Source: an uncultured Planctomycetia bacterium (GTDB lineage: Bacteria; Planctomycetota; UBA1135; GCA-002686595). From it: a stretch of DNA of 14,951 nucleotides. The notes below the pieces were generated by a model that saw only the letters and a list, made by a program, of their open reading frames with translations, was not told the origin of the DNA and made no database searches. Position 1 is the first letter of the stretch, and every line of letters starts with the position of its first letter. This document shows, piece after piece, positions 8,309 to 14,201 of this stretch. Both the position numbers and the translations under genes were made by a program. Location of the stretch: positions 1 to 14,951 of the forward strand of contig CALFYL010000311.1 of NCBI GenBank assembly GCA_937952135.1, in the 5' to 3' direction.

Positions 8309-9591
8309 GGGCGGTTCTCCGTCTCGGCGGCGCTTGCGCCGTTGGGTTCGGTGAACAGGATGCGGTCTTGCACCATGCGCTTGATCGCGTGGAGGGGGAC
8401 GTGCGTGACGCGGCCGAACGCGACGCGCGCCCAGCGTTCGATGGCGCCGCGCTCGTCCGGGCCCAGGTGCGCGAGTTTGCCGCTGAAAAGCTGCGAAAGC
8501 TCGCGTTCGAACACACTTTCCGACTCGCCGCGGACCTCGGCCAGCGCTGTCGAGAGCGCCTGCTGCGCGGCGCGGTCGACGAAGGACTCGAGCTTGCGCT
8601 CGACGATCGCTTCGGCCTGCGAGGCAGCCTTCGAACGCAGCGCGCGGTTGCGGGCGGCGGACTCGCGCAGCGTTTCGAGGTCGACCACGAGCGCGGCGGG
8701 GTCGTCGCAAGGTTCGATGTCGCGCGGAAGGGCGAGGTCGACGGCGACCAACGGCTTGCCGGTCGGAGTGCGGCGCGCGAACTCGAGCAGGTGCGCGCGG
8801 TCGACGACGTAACCGGGCGCGCTCGTCGCGGCGACGAGGCCGTCGAAGCGCTCGTCGAGCGTCCACAGCTCCTCGAGCGTCACGGCGCGCGCCGAACACA
8901 GCGCCGCGAGATCCCGGGCGCGCTCCACCGAGCGGTTCGCGACGACGGCGACTTCGACGCCGTGCTCGCGCGCGCCGCGCACGACCAGCTCGGCCATCGC
9001 GCCCGCGCCGATCAGGGCGACGCGCGCGGCCGCGGTCCTCGCCGGACCGCCGACGTGGCGTGCGATCTCGGCGAGACCGAGGCTCACGACCGACACCGGA
9101 ATGCGCGAGAGCTCCGTGTCGGTGCGAACCTGCTTACCGACTTGAAAGGCGTGCTCGAACAGGCTGCCCAGCAGCCGGCCGGTGAGTCCGTTGCGCTCGC
9201 TCGTTTGGTACGCGGCGCGCACTTGAGCGAGGATCTGGTCCTCGCCCACGACGACCGAGTCGAGCGACGACGCCACGCGGAAGATGTGCCGCACGGCGTC
9301 GCGGCCGGTGTGGAAGTGCATGCGCTGGCGCAGCTCGTCGTGCGCGGGCAGCGAGAGCGCGGTCGCGATCGCTTCGCGGTCCTGCGCGCTGGGGAGATGG
9401 CCGGCTTCACGCGCGAAGACGACTTCGATGCGGTTGCAGGTGGCGAGCAGTACGAGTTCGCTGGCGCCGAGTTCGTCGGCCAGGTCGCGCGCGAACACCT
9501 CGGCCCGTTCGGGGCTGGGGCGCGCGAGGCGTTCGAGCCCGAGGACATCGGTCTCCTGCAGCGACAATCCCACGACGGCGACGCGTTCCAT
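8305..9591 (-). CDS. hemA: Glutamyl-tRNA reductase HemA
   Basis: NADPH-dependent reduction of glutamyl-tRNA(Glu) to glutamate-1-semialdehyde, the committed and usually regulated step of the C5 route. The product is 428 aa. The nucleophilic cysteine is C52 in LLATCNRIEVVF. SSLDSVVVGEDQILAQVRAAY is the classic signature. The Rossmann glycine motif is VALIGAGAMAELV, and a helical dimerisation region follows (about 310-415). The ATG at 9589-9591 begins MERVAVVGLSLQ, the expected N-terminus. I see no clear Shine-Dalgarno sequence. It is the first gene of the eight-gene operon, divergent from hemH. The TGACA-N6-TGACA box ends 37 bases upstream of its ATG. Its stop overlaps the hemCD start. Confidence 0.97.
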   Translation of the reverse strand: MERVAVVGLSLQETDVLGLERLARPSPERAEVFARDLADELGASELVLLATCNRIEVVFAREAGHLPSAQDREAIATALSLPAHDELRQRMHFHTGRDAVRHIFRVASSLDSVVVGEDQILAQVRAAYQTSERNGLTGRLLGSLFEHAFQVGKQVRTDTELSRIPVSVVSLGLAEIARHVGGPARTAAARVALIGAGAMAELVVRGAREHGVEVAVVANRSVERARDLAALCSARAVTLEELWTLDERFDGLVAATSAPGYVVDRAHLLEFARRTPTGKPLVAVDLALPRDIEPCDDPAALVVDLETLRESAARNRALRSKAASQAEAIVERKLESFVDRAAQQALSTALAEVRGESESVFERELSQLFSGKLAHLGPDERGAIERWARVAFGRVTHVPLHAIKRMVQDRILFTEPNGASAAETENRP

Positions 9592-9628
9592 GACGAAGGC
9601 CAGAGCTTGGCGTCTATCGGAGATCGCG

Positions 9629-9644
9629 TGTCATGGCCGTGTCA
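9629..9644 (-). promoter_or_regulatory. Putative HemR operator (hem-box): TGACA-N6-TGACA direct repeat
   Basis: On the hemA strand the sequence is TGACA CGGCCA TGACA; the match extends to an 8-base direct repeat, ATGACACG, at 11-bp spacing. An 11-bp direct repeat is the geometry expected for a dimer of an OmpR/PhoB-type regulator. As I recall it, TGACA-N6-TGACA is the HemR motif described in Leptospira, found upstream of its hemA operon. Here it lies 37 bp from the hemA ATG, at the head of an operon that encodes such a regulator. I could not place a convincing -10 box; GATAGA on the hemA strand (9613-9618) is a weak candidate. Confidence 0.65.
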
Positions 9645-9646
9645 TC

Positions 9647-9753
9647 GCGATGTACCGAGCCAGAGCAAATTCTCCCCGCTAACCGCGTGAGGCCGGTCAA
9701 CACCTGGCGTCCCTCGGTTAGCGGGGAGAATTTGCTCTGGCTCGGTACATCGC
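9647..9753. repeat. Perfect 39-bp inverted repeat with 29-nt loop between hemA and hemH
   Basis: The left arm 9647-9685 (starting GCGATGTACCGAGCC) and the right arm 9715-9753 (ending GGCTCGGTACATCGC) are exact reverse complements over 39 bases. The loop is 9686-9714. The arms contain an AT-richer core, GAGAATTTGC, unlike the surrounding GC-rich DNA. The left arm starts 2 bases from the putative hem-box, and the right arm ends 8 bases before the hemH Shine-Dalgarno sequence. There is no obvious target-site duplication, and no T-run follows either arm. It sits between divergent genes, so it is not a terminator for them. It may be a MITE/REP-like element or a leader hairpin. Confidence 0.93.
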
Positions 9754-9761
9754 CGACGTCC

Positions 9762-9765
9762 AGGA
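9762..9765 (+). promoter_or_regulatory. Ribosome binding site of hemH (AGGA)
   Basis: AGGA lies 8 bases before the ATG at 9774 and supports that start over the in-frame upstream ATG at 9633. Using the upstream ATG would translate both arms of the inverted repeat. Confidence 0.6.
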
Positions 9766-9773
9766 TCAGCGCC

Positions 9774-10772
9774 ATGGTCCACGACTCCCCGATCGGGGTG
9801 CTGCTCGTCAACGTCGGTTCGCCCCAGGCGCCGACCGCGCCCGCCGTTCGCCGCTACCTGCGCGAGTTCCTCGGCGACCCGGACGTCGTGAAGCTCAACC
9901 GCGCGCTGTGGTGGCTCCTGCTCAACGGCGTGATCCTGCCGCTCCGCGCCCCCAAGAGCGCCGCGCTGTACCGCAGCGTCTGGACCGAGAACGGCTCGCC
10001 GCTCATCCACAACTCGCGCCTGCAGGCGAGCGCGTTGCAGAACGCCCTCGGCGAGCGCTACTCGGTCGCGCTCGCGATGCGCTACGGCGAGCCGACGCTG
10101 GAGCACGCGCTCGACGCGCTCGAACGGCGCGGTTGCCGCGAGCTCCTGCTCGTGCCGATGTTCCCGCAGTACAGCGGCACGACAACGGGAACGGTCGAAA
10201 AGGCCGTCAAAGCCGCGCTCGCCCGACGCGAGCACGCGTGGACCTCGAGCGTGCTGCCCGCCTTCCCCGAGGACGCCGGCTACATCGACTCGGTCGCGCA
10301 ACGCGTGCGCGAGAGCACCGCGGGCGTGCGCGTGGACCACCACGTGTTCAGCTTCCACGGCTTGCCCGAGCGCTACGTGCGCGACGACGGCGACCCGTAC
10401 CGCGACCACTGCGTCGCCACGGCGAACGCGCTCGCGCTCGCGTTGGGGCTCGCCGCGGATCAGTGGTCGCTGGTCTTCCAGTCGCGCTTCGGCCGCGAGC
10501 CCTGGCTGCAGCCCTACGCCGCCGAAGCGGTGCCCGAGCTCGCGCGCAAGCACCCCTCGATCGCCGTCGCCTGCCCCGGTTTCACCGCGGATTGCCTGGA
10601 GACGCTCGAGGAGATCCACGAGAGCCTCGGCCGCGACTTTCGCGCGGCGGGCGGCGAGATTTGGACGGTTGCGCCGTGCTTGAACGACCACCCGCGCTGG
10701 ATTGCGGCCCTTGCGGACCTGGTGCGCCGCGCCGCGCCCACGGCGCCCCCCGAAACGGCCGCGCGCGCTTAA
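9774..10772 (+). CDS. hemH: Ferrochelatase HemH
   Basis: Inserts ferrous iron into protoporphyrin IX to make protohaem, the last step of the pathway. The product is 332 aa. Signatures are GVLLVNVGSPQAP at the N-terminus, LREFLGDPDVV, MRYGEPTLEHAL and MFPQYSGTTTGTV. Catalytic H195 is in FSFHGLPERYV. FQSRFGREPWLQPY and CPGFTADCLETLEEI follow, the latter with the conserved glutamate E276. The start is the ATG at 9774 with AGGA 8 bases upstream; the 47 additional in-frame codons upstream are made of inverted-repeat sequence and are rejected. It is divergent from hemA and outside the operon. Only about 20 bp separate the inverted repeat from its ATG, so its promoter must lie in or beyond the repeat. 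The cysteines C267, C274 and C302 are noted, but I do not claim an iron-sulfur cluster. Confidence 0.96.
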   Translation: MVHDSPIGVLLVNVGSPQAPTAPAVRRYLREFLGDPDVVKLNRALWWLLLNGVILPLRAPKSAALYRSVWTENGSPLIHNSRLQASALQNALGERYSVALAMRYGEPTLEHALDALERRGCRELLLVPMFPQYSGTTTGTVEKAVKAALARREHAWTSSVLPAFPEDAGYIDSVAQRVRESTAGVRVDHHVFSFHGLPERYVRDDGDPYRDHCVATANALALALGLAADQWSLVFQSRFGREPWLQPYAAEAVPELARKHPSIAVACPGFTADCLETLEEIHESLGRDFRAAGGEIWTVAPCLNDHPRWIAALADLVRRAAPTAPPETAARA

Positions 10773-10817
10773 GCTGCAGGGCGAACCGCGCCGTCGCTGC
10801 GCGAGCTCTCGCCTCCC

Positions 10818-11342
10818 ATGAACCTCACCCGCCTTTCGAGTCCGTTCGCCGTCGTCTTCGCCGCTTGGTTCGCCGTCGCCGCGCTCGACTCGAGCGCGCG
10901 CCCGCTCGGCGGAACGGGCTGCAACGCCGCTGCCTCGACCTCGCCCGTCGGCGTCGGCGCCGGCGGCGCGTTCGGAGTGCCGGCCCTCGACGCCCTCGGC
11001 CAACCGGACATCGACGGCAACAGCGGTTTCGCGTTCCGCATCACGGGCGGTGTCCCGGGCGCCCCTGGGCTGCTCCTGCTCTCGCGCAACGAGCAGCCGA
11101 CGTTCTCGTCCACCTACCAGACCACGCTCTACGCCGGACCGACGCCGGTGTTCCTTCCGTTCCAGTTCGACGCGCAAGGCGCGGCCACCGTCGACTCGCG
11201 CATGACGTCGGCGCCGATCGCGGAGCTTTGCGGCCGGCCGCTGATCGCGCAGGCGACGGTGTTCGATTTCACGGCGACCGGCGGCGCGGGCTGGAGCAAC
11301 GGCTTGCGCTTCACCTTCGGGGTCGTGGCGCCGGTGAGGTAG
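10818..11342 (+). CDS. Small secreted protein of unknown function
   Basis: A 174-aa protein with an N-terminal signal peptide: MNLTR n-region, hydrophobic core at about 9-23, and probable cleavage near ALDSSA or SSARP. The mature part is rich in glycine, alanine and beta-prone stretches. It has a conserved-looking pattern (GNSGFAFRITGG, PGLLLLSRNEQ, VFLPFQFDAQG, GWSNGLRFTFG) that I associate with secreted beta-domain proteins of some planctomycetes. Cysteines C35 and C138 could form a disulfide. It starts 45 bp after hemH on the same strand without a clear Shine-Dalgarno sequence, so co-transcription with hemH is possible. I cannot assign a function and see no link to haem chemistry (no CXXCH or haem-binding motif). 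Confidence 0.75.
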   Translation: MNLTRLSSPFAVVFAAWFAVAALDSSARPLGGTGCNAAASTSPVGVGAGGAFGVPALDALGQPDIDGNSGFAFRITGGVPGAPGLLLLSRNEQPTFSSTYQTTLYAGPTPVFLPFQFDAQGAATVDSRMTSAPIAELCGRPLIAQATVFDFTATGGAGWSNGLRFTFGVVAPVR

Positions 11343-11364
11343 CGGCGGCGCATCCTTGGCCGCC

Positions 11365-11396
11365 GGAGATTCGCACTTCGCGGCGCTGGAGATTCG
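11365..11396 (+). repeat. 9-bp direct repeat GGAGATTCG before the lipoprotein gene
   Basis: GGAGATTCG occurs at 11365-11373 and again at 11388-11396, 23 bp apart, in the short gap between the secreted-protein gene and the lipoprotein gene. It could be chance or a regulatory pair; there is no further support. Confidence 0.4.
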
Positions 11397-11424
11397 GGCC
11401 CAGACGGCTGATGAAAGGACTGCG

Positions 11425-12036
11425 ATGGCGGCGAGCGCACGAAGCGGATCGAAGTGGAAACGTCTGGCGTTGCTCGGCGCGGCGCTCAGCTCGCTGCTCA
11501 CGGGCTGTTCGACGTACTACGACGCGCGCTTCGAGCCGTCGCCGCTCGAGATGCGCATCGAAGACGATCGGGCGCCGGGCGTGCTCGCGCGCGGACTGGC
11601 GACGGTGCGCGGAGTGCGGCGGCCGGACGACGGCAAGCCGGCGCAGTTCGACGTGTTGCTGCGTGTCGAAAACGTCGGACCGAAGGCCTTCGAGGTCGAT
11701 CTCGAGAGCTTCCAGCTCGTGACGGCGGATCTCGAGTCCCTGGGGCCGGGTCTCGTGAAGTCTTCCGCGGGCGCGGCCGAATCGCTGGCGGCGGGCGACG
11801 TGCGCCAGTTCGAAGTCGCCTTTCCGCTACCCGCGGGCCGCAGCTACCGGGATCTGGATCTCACGGGCCTCGCGCTGCGTTGGGCGTTGCGTGCGGAGGG
11901 CGTGCGCGTCATCGCGAGCGGCAGCTTCCGGCGCCGCATCTTCCAGAACTCCCCGTACTTCTACGGCAACGTGTTCTGGGTCGGCCCCGGGTTCGGGCGC
12001 TACTCGTCGCGCGTCGGAACGTTCTGCGCGTACTGA
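11425..12036 (+). CDS. Lipoprotein with a beta-rich domain, unknown function
   Basis: A 203-aa protein. The start at 11425 has AAAGGA 5 bases upstream and gives MAASARSGSKWKR, then a hydrophobic stretch and the lipobox LLTGC with lipidated cysteine C28. This is preferable to longer upstream starts. The mature part (FDVLLRVENVGPKAFEVDLESFQL, LAAGDVRQFEVAFPLP, LDLTGLALRWALR) alternates like an immunoglobulin-type or LEA14/WHy-type beta sandwich, which is only a fold impression. The C-terminus is aromatic- and glycine-rich (SPYFYGNVFWVGPGFGRY). It would be anchored in a membrane facing the periplasm. An 11-bp tandem repeat begins immediately after the stop. Confidence 0.8.
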   Translation: MAASARSGSKWKRLALLGAALSSLLTGCSTYYDARFEPSPLEMRIEDDRAPGVLARGLATVRGVRRPDDGKPAQFDVLLRVENVGPKAFEVDLESFQLVTADLESLGPGLVKSSAGAAESLAAGDVRQFEVAFPLPAGRSYRDLDLTGLALRWALRAEGVRVIASGSFRRRIFQNSPYFYGNVFWVGPGFGRYSSRVGTFCAY

Positions 12037-12038
12037 CC

Positions 12039-12089
12039 GACCAGGGGCCGACTAGGGGCCGACTACCGACTAGGGGCTGACTAGGGTCC
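12039..12089 (+). repeat. Degenerate 11-bp tandem repeat, unit GACTAGGGGCC
   Basis: Units are GACCAGGGGCC (12039-12049), GACTAGGGGCC (12050-12060), a 7-bp partial GACTACC (12061-12067), GACTAGGGGCT (12068-12078) and GACTAGGGTCC (12079-12089). The array begins 3 bases after the lipoprotein stop. The 11-bp period puts TAG/TGA stops into all three plus frames. It lies between two apparently convergent genes. Confidence 0.85.
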
Positions 12090-12125
12090 GAACCGTCGTC
12101 GGTCAGGACCGCCAGCCCGACGCGG

Positions 12126-12338
12126 TCACTGGCTGACCAGGAACAGCACCGCCGCGAGCGCGGTCCACAGCACCCAACCGAGGGCGCGTTCGGCGCGCAG
12201 CGCTTGCTGCCAACGGCCCGCGAGCACACGCGAGCCGGCGAAACTCGAAACGTCCAACCCGAACGGGCCAGGCAAGGAACCCACGCTCTGGGATCCTGTG
12301 CGCCGCGACGCGGATTCAGGTTGTCGGTGGTTTTGCAT
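12126..12338 (-). CDS. Possible small tail-anchored membrane protein (doubtful)
   Basis: A 70-aa open frame from the ATG at 12338 (MQNHRQPESASRR). It is hydrophilic for about 50 residues, then has a single hydrophobic helix, WVLWTALAAVLFLVSQ, at the extreme C-terminus preceded by RWQQALRAERALG. This is the layout of a tail-anchored protein. AAGGAT lies 12 bases before the ATG, rather far. It is convergent with the lipoprotein gene. I recognise no family. If it is not real, 12037-12554 holds no gene, only the tandem repeat and otherwise unremarkable sequence. Confidence 0.4.
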   Translation of the reverse strand: MQNHRQPESASRRTGSQSVGSLPGPFGLDVSSFAGSRVLAGRWQQALRAERALGWVLWTALAAVLFLVSQ

Positions 12339-12554
12339 TGCGTTTCGCGGATCCTTCACGCGGGCTAGACGCCCTGGACTCCGTAGTAACGTCGTCCTCG
12401 GTGGCGCCGGTCCCAGCTTTTTCCCGTTCTTTTCGCGTTCTCGCTCGTTGTTGGGACTGTTCCGCTGCGCGGTGCGAGCGCATGATCGCCCGCGTCCCAA
12501 CGCCTCGCCCGACGAATGGGCGCCCTGGGATCTATGCAGCGAACGCCGCCTCGA
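12339..12554. other. Intergenic region between divergent small genes
   Basis: These 216 bp separate the possible small minus-strand gene from the CPCC protein gene. It contains the least GC-rich, T-rich patches of the neighbourhood (for example TTTTTCCCGTTCTTTTCGCG near 12420-12437) and would have to hold the promoters for both sides. I found no clear -35/-10 pair, operator or terminator. An upstream in-frame ATG at 12534 (MQRTPPRMDTK) could move the downstream start. Confidence 0.4.
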
Positions 12555-12860
12555 ATGGACACCAAACAGCTAGAAATCGCCTGCCCCTGCTGTCGAAGCC
12601 GGCTCTCCGTGGACGTTCGTACGGGCGCGGTTGTGCGTGCGGTACGGCCCGAGAAAACCGACGAAACGGGCCGCCCCTTGGTCAGCGACGCGGACTGGTC
12701 GTCGGCCGCCCTCAAGGTGAAGCAGCGCACGGATGGCGCAGGCTCCAAGCTCGACGAGGCGTTGAAGAAGGAACGGGAGAAGGCCTCGCGGCTCGACGAC
12801 CTCTTCCGCCAAGCGAGCGACAAGCTCAAACCCACGGACCCTCCTTCTGACGAACCCTGA
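12555..12860 (+). CDS. Small CPCC zinc-ribbon-like protein with helical tail
   Basis: A 101-aa protein starting MDTKQLEIACPCCRSRLSVD. The CPCC near the N-terminus, followed by a beta-like LSVDVRTGAVV, resembles the first half of a treble-clef or zinc ribbon, but no second cysteine pair follows, so metal binding would need a dimer or may be lost. Residues about 50-95 are charged and helical (SKLDEALKKEREKASRLDDLF), a likely coiled coil, ending KPTDPPSDEP. I chose the ATG at 12555 because the family-like sequence begins there; there is no Shine-Dalgarno sequence, and in-frame ATGs at 12534 and 12516 are alternatives. The next gene starts 7 bp after the stop, so the two are probably co-transcribed. 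Confidence 0.7.
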   Translation: MDTKQLEIACPCCRSRLSVDVRTGAVVRAVRPEKTDETGRPLVSDADWSSAALKVKQRTDGAGSKLDEALKKEREKASRLDDLFRQASDKLKPTDPPSDEP

Positions 12861-12867
12861 GACGCGC

Positions 12868-14160
12868 GTGTTCGCTTCGTTCGCCAGCCTTTCGACGGTC
12901 GCGGGCCTGGTGCTCGCCAGCTGGGCCGTGCCTGCCCCCCAGACGGGATTCGAACCCTTGGATGTCGCGTCGGGCAGCGGTCTTTACCGAGCCGAAGTGC
13001 GCAAGGCGCCCGGCCAGGAGCGCGTCAACGACGCGCTCGCGCGCTGGCGCTTGAGCGTGTTCTCGAGCGCTCCCGAGGCGCCGTCGGCGCCGCTCTGGTC
13101 GTGCGTGTTCGCGCACCGCGCGGGTGCGCGCATCCACCGTCTGTCCGACGACGGCCAGTCGCTGCTCGTCGTCGAGCCGGGGTTCTCCGCGAGCCGCGCG
13201 CTGGTGCGCGTGTGGGGGCCGGAGTCGGAGCGTTTCGCGTTGACCGCGGCGCAACTCGACATCTCGCCGCGGCGCAGCGCGGAGGAGGCCCCGCCGTGGC
13301 TCGAGCCCGAAGGCGAAGGCGTGGCGTTCGAGTGGCATGAGACTCCGCGCGGGCCCGTGCAGTTCGCGCGGCTCGACACGCTCGCCGGCGCGCAGCGTTG
13401 GATCGATCTCGCGACCGGAGAGGTGCGCGCCAGCGCGCGCTTCGAGACCCCCGTAACGGTGGCGCCGGATGCGGCCCTGGCCGAAGTGAACGTGCTGGCG
13501 GCGCCGTTCGTGAGCTCGTTCGAGTGCGCGACGAAGCTGCACTGGGGCGAGGTGCTCGAGGTGCGGGTCTCCGGCTCGCACCCGACCCCGAACTGGCGCA
13601 ACGTCGGCTTCCAGTTTCGCTGGGAGGGCGAGGACTCGCGCGAGCTCGTCGTGCTGCCGATGTCGTCGCCACCGCCCGCGAACAGCCCGCAGTTGCAGGT
13701 GCTGCAGGGCTACCACGCGACGGCGAACATCGTCGGCTTGTCGCCTGGCCGCTATACGTTGCGTGTCGAGGGCCGCGGCGAGGAGCAGCCGCCGCCGCGC
13801 GCGATCGAAGTGCTGCCGGCACGGCCCGCGCTGACGATGCGCACGACGGGCGGGATCATCGGCATGCAGCGCAGCGTGCGGCTCTACGTGGGCGGCGTGG
13901 CGATCGTGGAATCGTCGCGGCCGGCGCGCGACACGCGCATCGCGCTGCTCCCGCCGCTCCAGGTCGCGCGCATGGAGGACCTGCTGCGCATGGCCGAGCG
14001 CGAACCGGCGGCGGCAGGGGGGACGATCGTGAGCGACGCCGTCGAACACGAATTGCGTTGGCGTTCGGGCGATCGCGACATCGTGAGGCGCGTGTCGGAG
14101 CCCGGGGCGGTCGGCGCCGCCGGCGAACTCGCGCGCTTGTTGCACACGCTGCACGAGTAA
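12868..14160 (+). CDS. Secreted protein with C-terminal emfourin-like domain
   Basis: A 430-aa protein from the GTG at 12868. The hydrophobic N-terminus (STVAGLVLASWAVPA) looks like a signal peptide cut near residue 23; it lacks positive residues, so translation might begin slightly upstream (for example the CTG at 12847), overlapping the previous gene. Residues 30-205 resemble no family I know and include repeated WD-like strands (RLSDDGQSLLVVEPG, VRVWGPESERF). Residues 208-318 look like an Ig-type beta domain ending LSPGRYTLRVEGRG. Residues 323-430 (RTTGGIIGMQRSVRLY, then ARMEDLLRMAE, HELRWRSGDRDIVRRVSEP and ELARLLHTLHE) follow the pattern of emfourin, the proteinaceous inhibitor of the M4 protease protealysin. 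That last call is by pattern only. It lies 7 bp after the CPCC gene. Confidence 0.8.
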   Translation: MFASFASLSTVAGLVLASWAVPAPQTGFEPLDVASGSGLYRAEVRKAPGQERVNDALARWRLSVFSSAPEAPSAPLWSCVFAHRAGARIHRLSDDGQSLLVVEPGFSASRALVRVWGPESERFALTAAQLDISPRRSAEEAPPWLEPEGEGVAFEWHETPRGPVQFARLDTLAGAQRWIDLATGEVRASARFETPVTVAPDAALAEVNVLAAPFVSSFECATKLHWGEVLEVRVSGSHPTPNWRNVGFQFRWEGEDSRELVVLPMSSPPPANSPQLQVLQGYHATANIVGLSPGRYTLRVEGRGEEQPPPRAIEVLPARPALTMRTTGGIIGMQRSVRLYVGGVAIVESSRPARDTRIALLPPLQVARMEDLLRMAEREPAAAGGTIVSDAVEHELRWRSGDRDIVRRVSEPGAVGAAGELARLLHTLHE

Positions 14161-14201
14161 TTCGTAATCGCGCGCGCTCCGCGCTTCACTGCACGCATCC
14201 C

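Noticed and set aside
6503..8812. Long plus-strand open frame (769 codons) opposite hemCD and hemA
   Set aside because: Antisense to certain genes, low-complexity composition and no recognisable motif.
9691..9702. TTGACC in the inverted-repeat loop (minus strand) as a hemA -35 box
   Set aside because: No acceptable -10 hexamer at 16-18 bp; the match is only to one half of a promoter.
9647..9753. The inverted repeat as a rho-independent terminator
   Set aside because: The flanking genes diverge, so no known transcript ends there, and there is no T-run after either arm.
9633..9773. 47-residue N-terminal extension of ferrochelatase from the ATG at 9633
   Set aside because: It would be encoded by both arms of the inverted repeat. 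The ATG at 9774 has a Shine-Dalgarno sequence and gives the family's N-terminus.
10569..10682. Cysteines C267, C274 and C302 of HemH as a [2Fe-2S] site
   Set aside because: Some bacterial ferrochelatases carry such a cluster, but I cannot match the full four-cysteine pattern with confidence.
9908..11722. Plus-strand frame of 604 codons over hemH, the secreted protein and the lipoprotein
   Set aside because: Arginine-rich shadow in a different frame across three better-supported genes.
12100..12111. CGGTC-AG-GACCG hairpin as a terminator between convergent genes
   Set aside because: A 5-bp stem with a 2-nt loop and no T-run; too weak to call.
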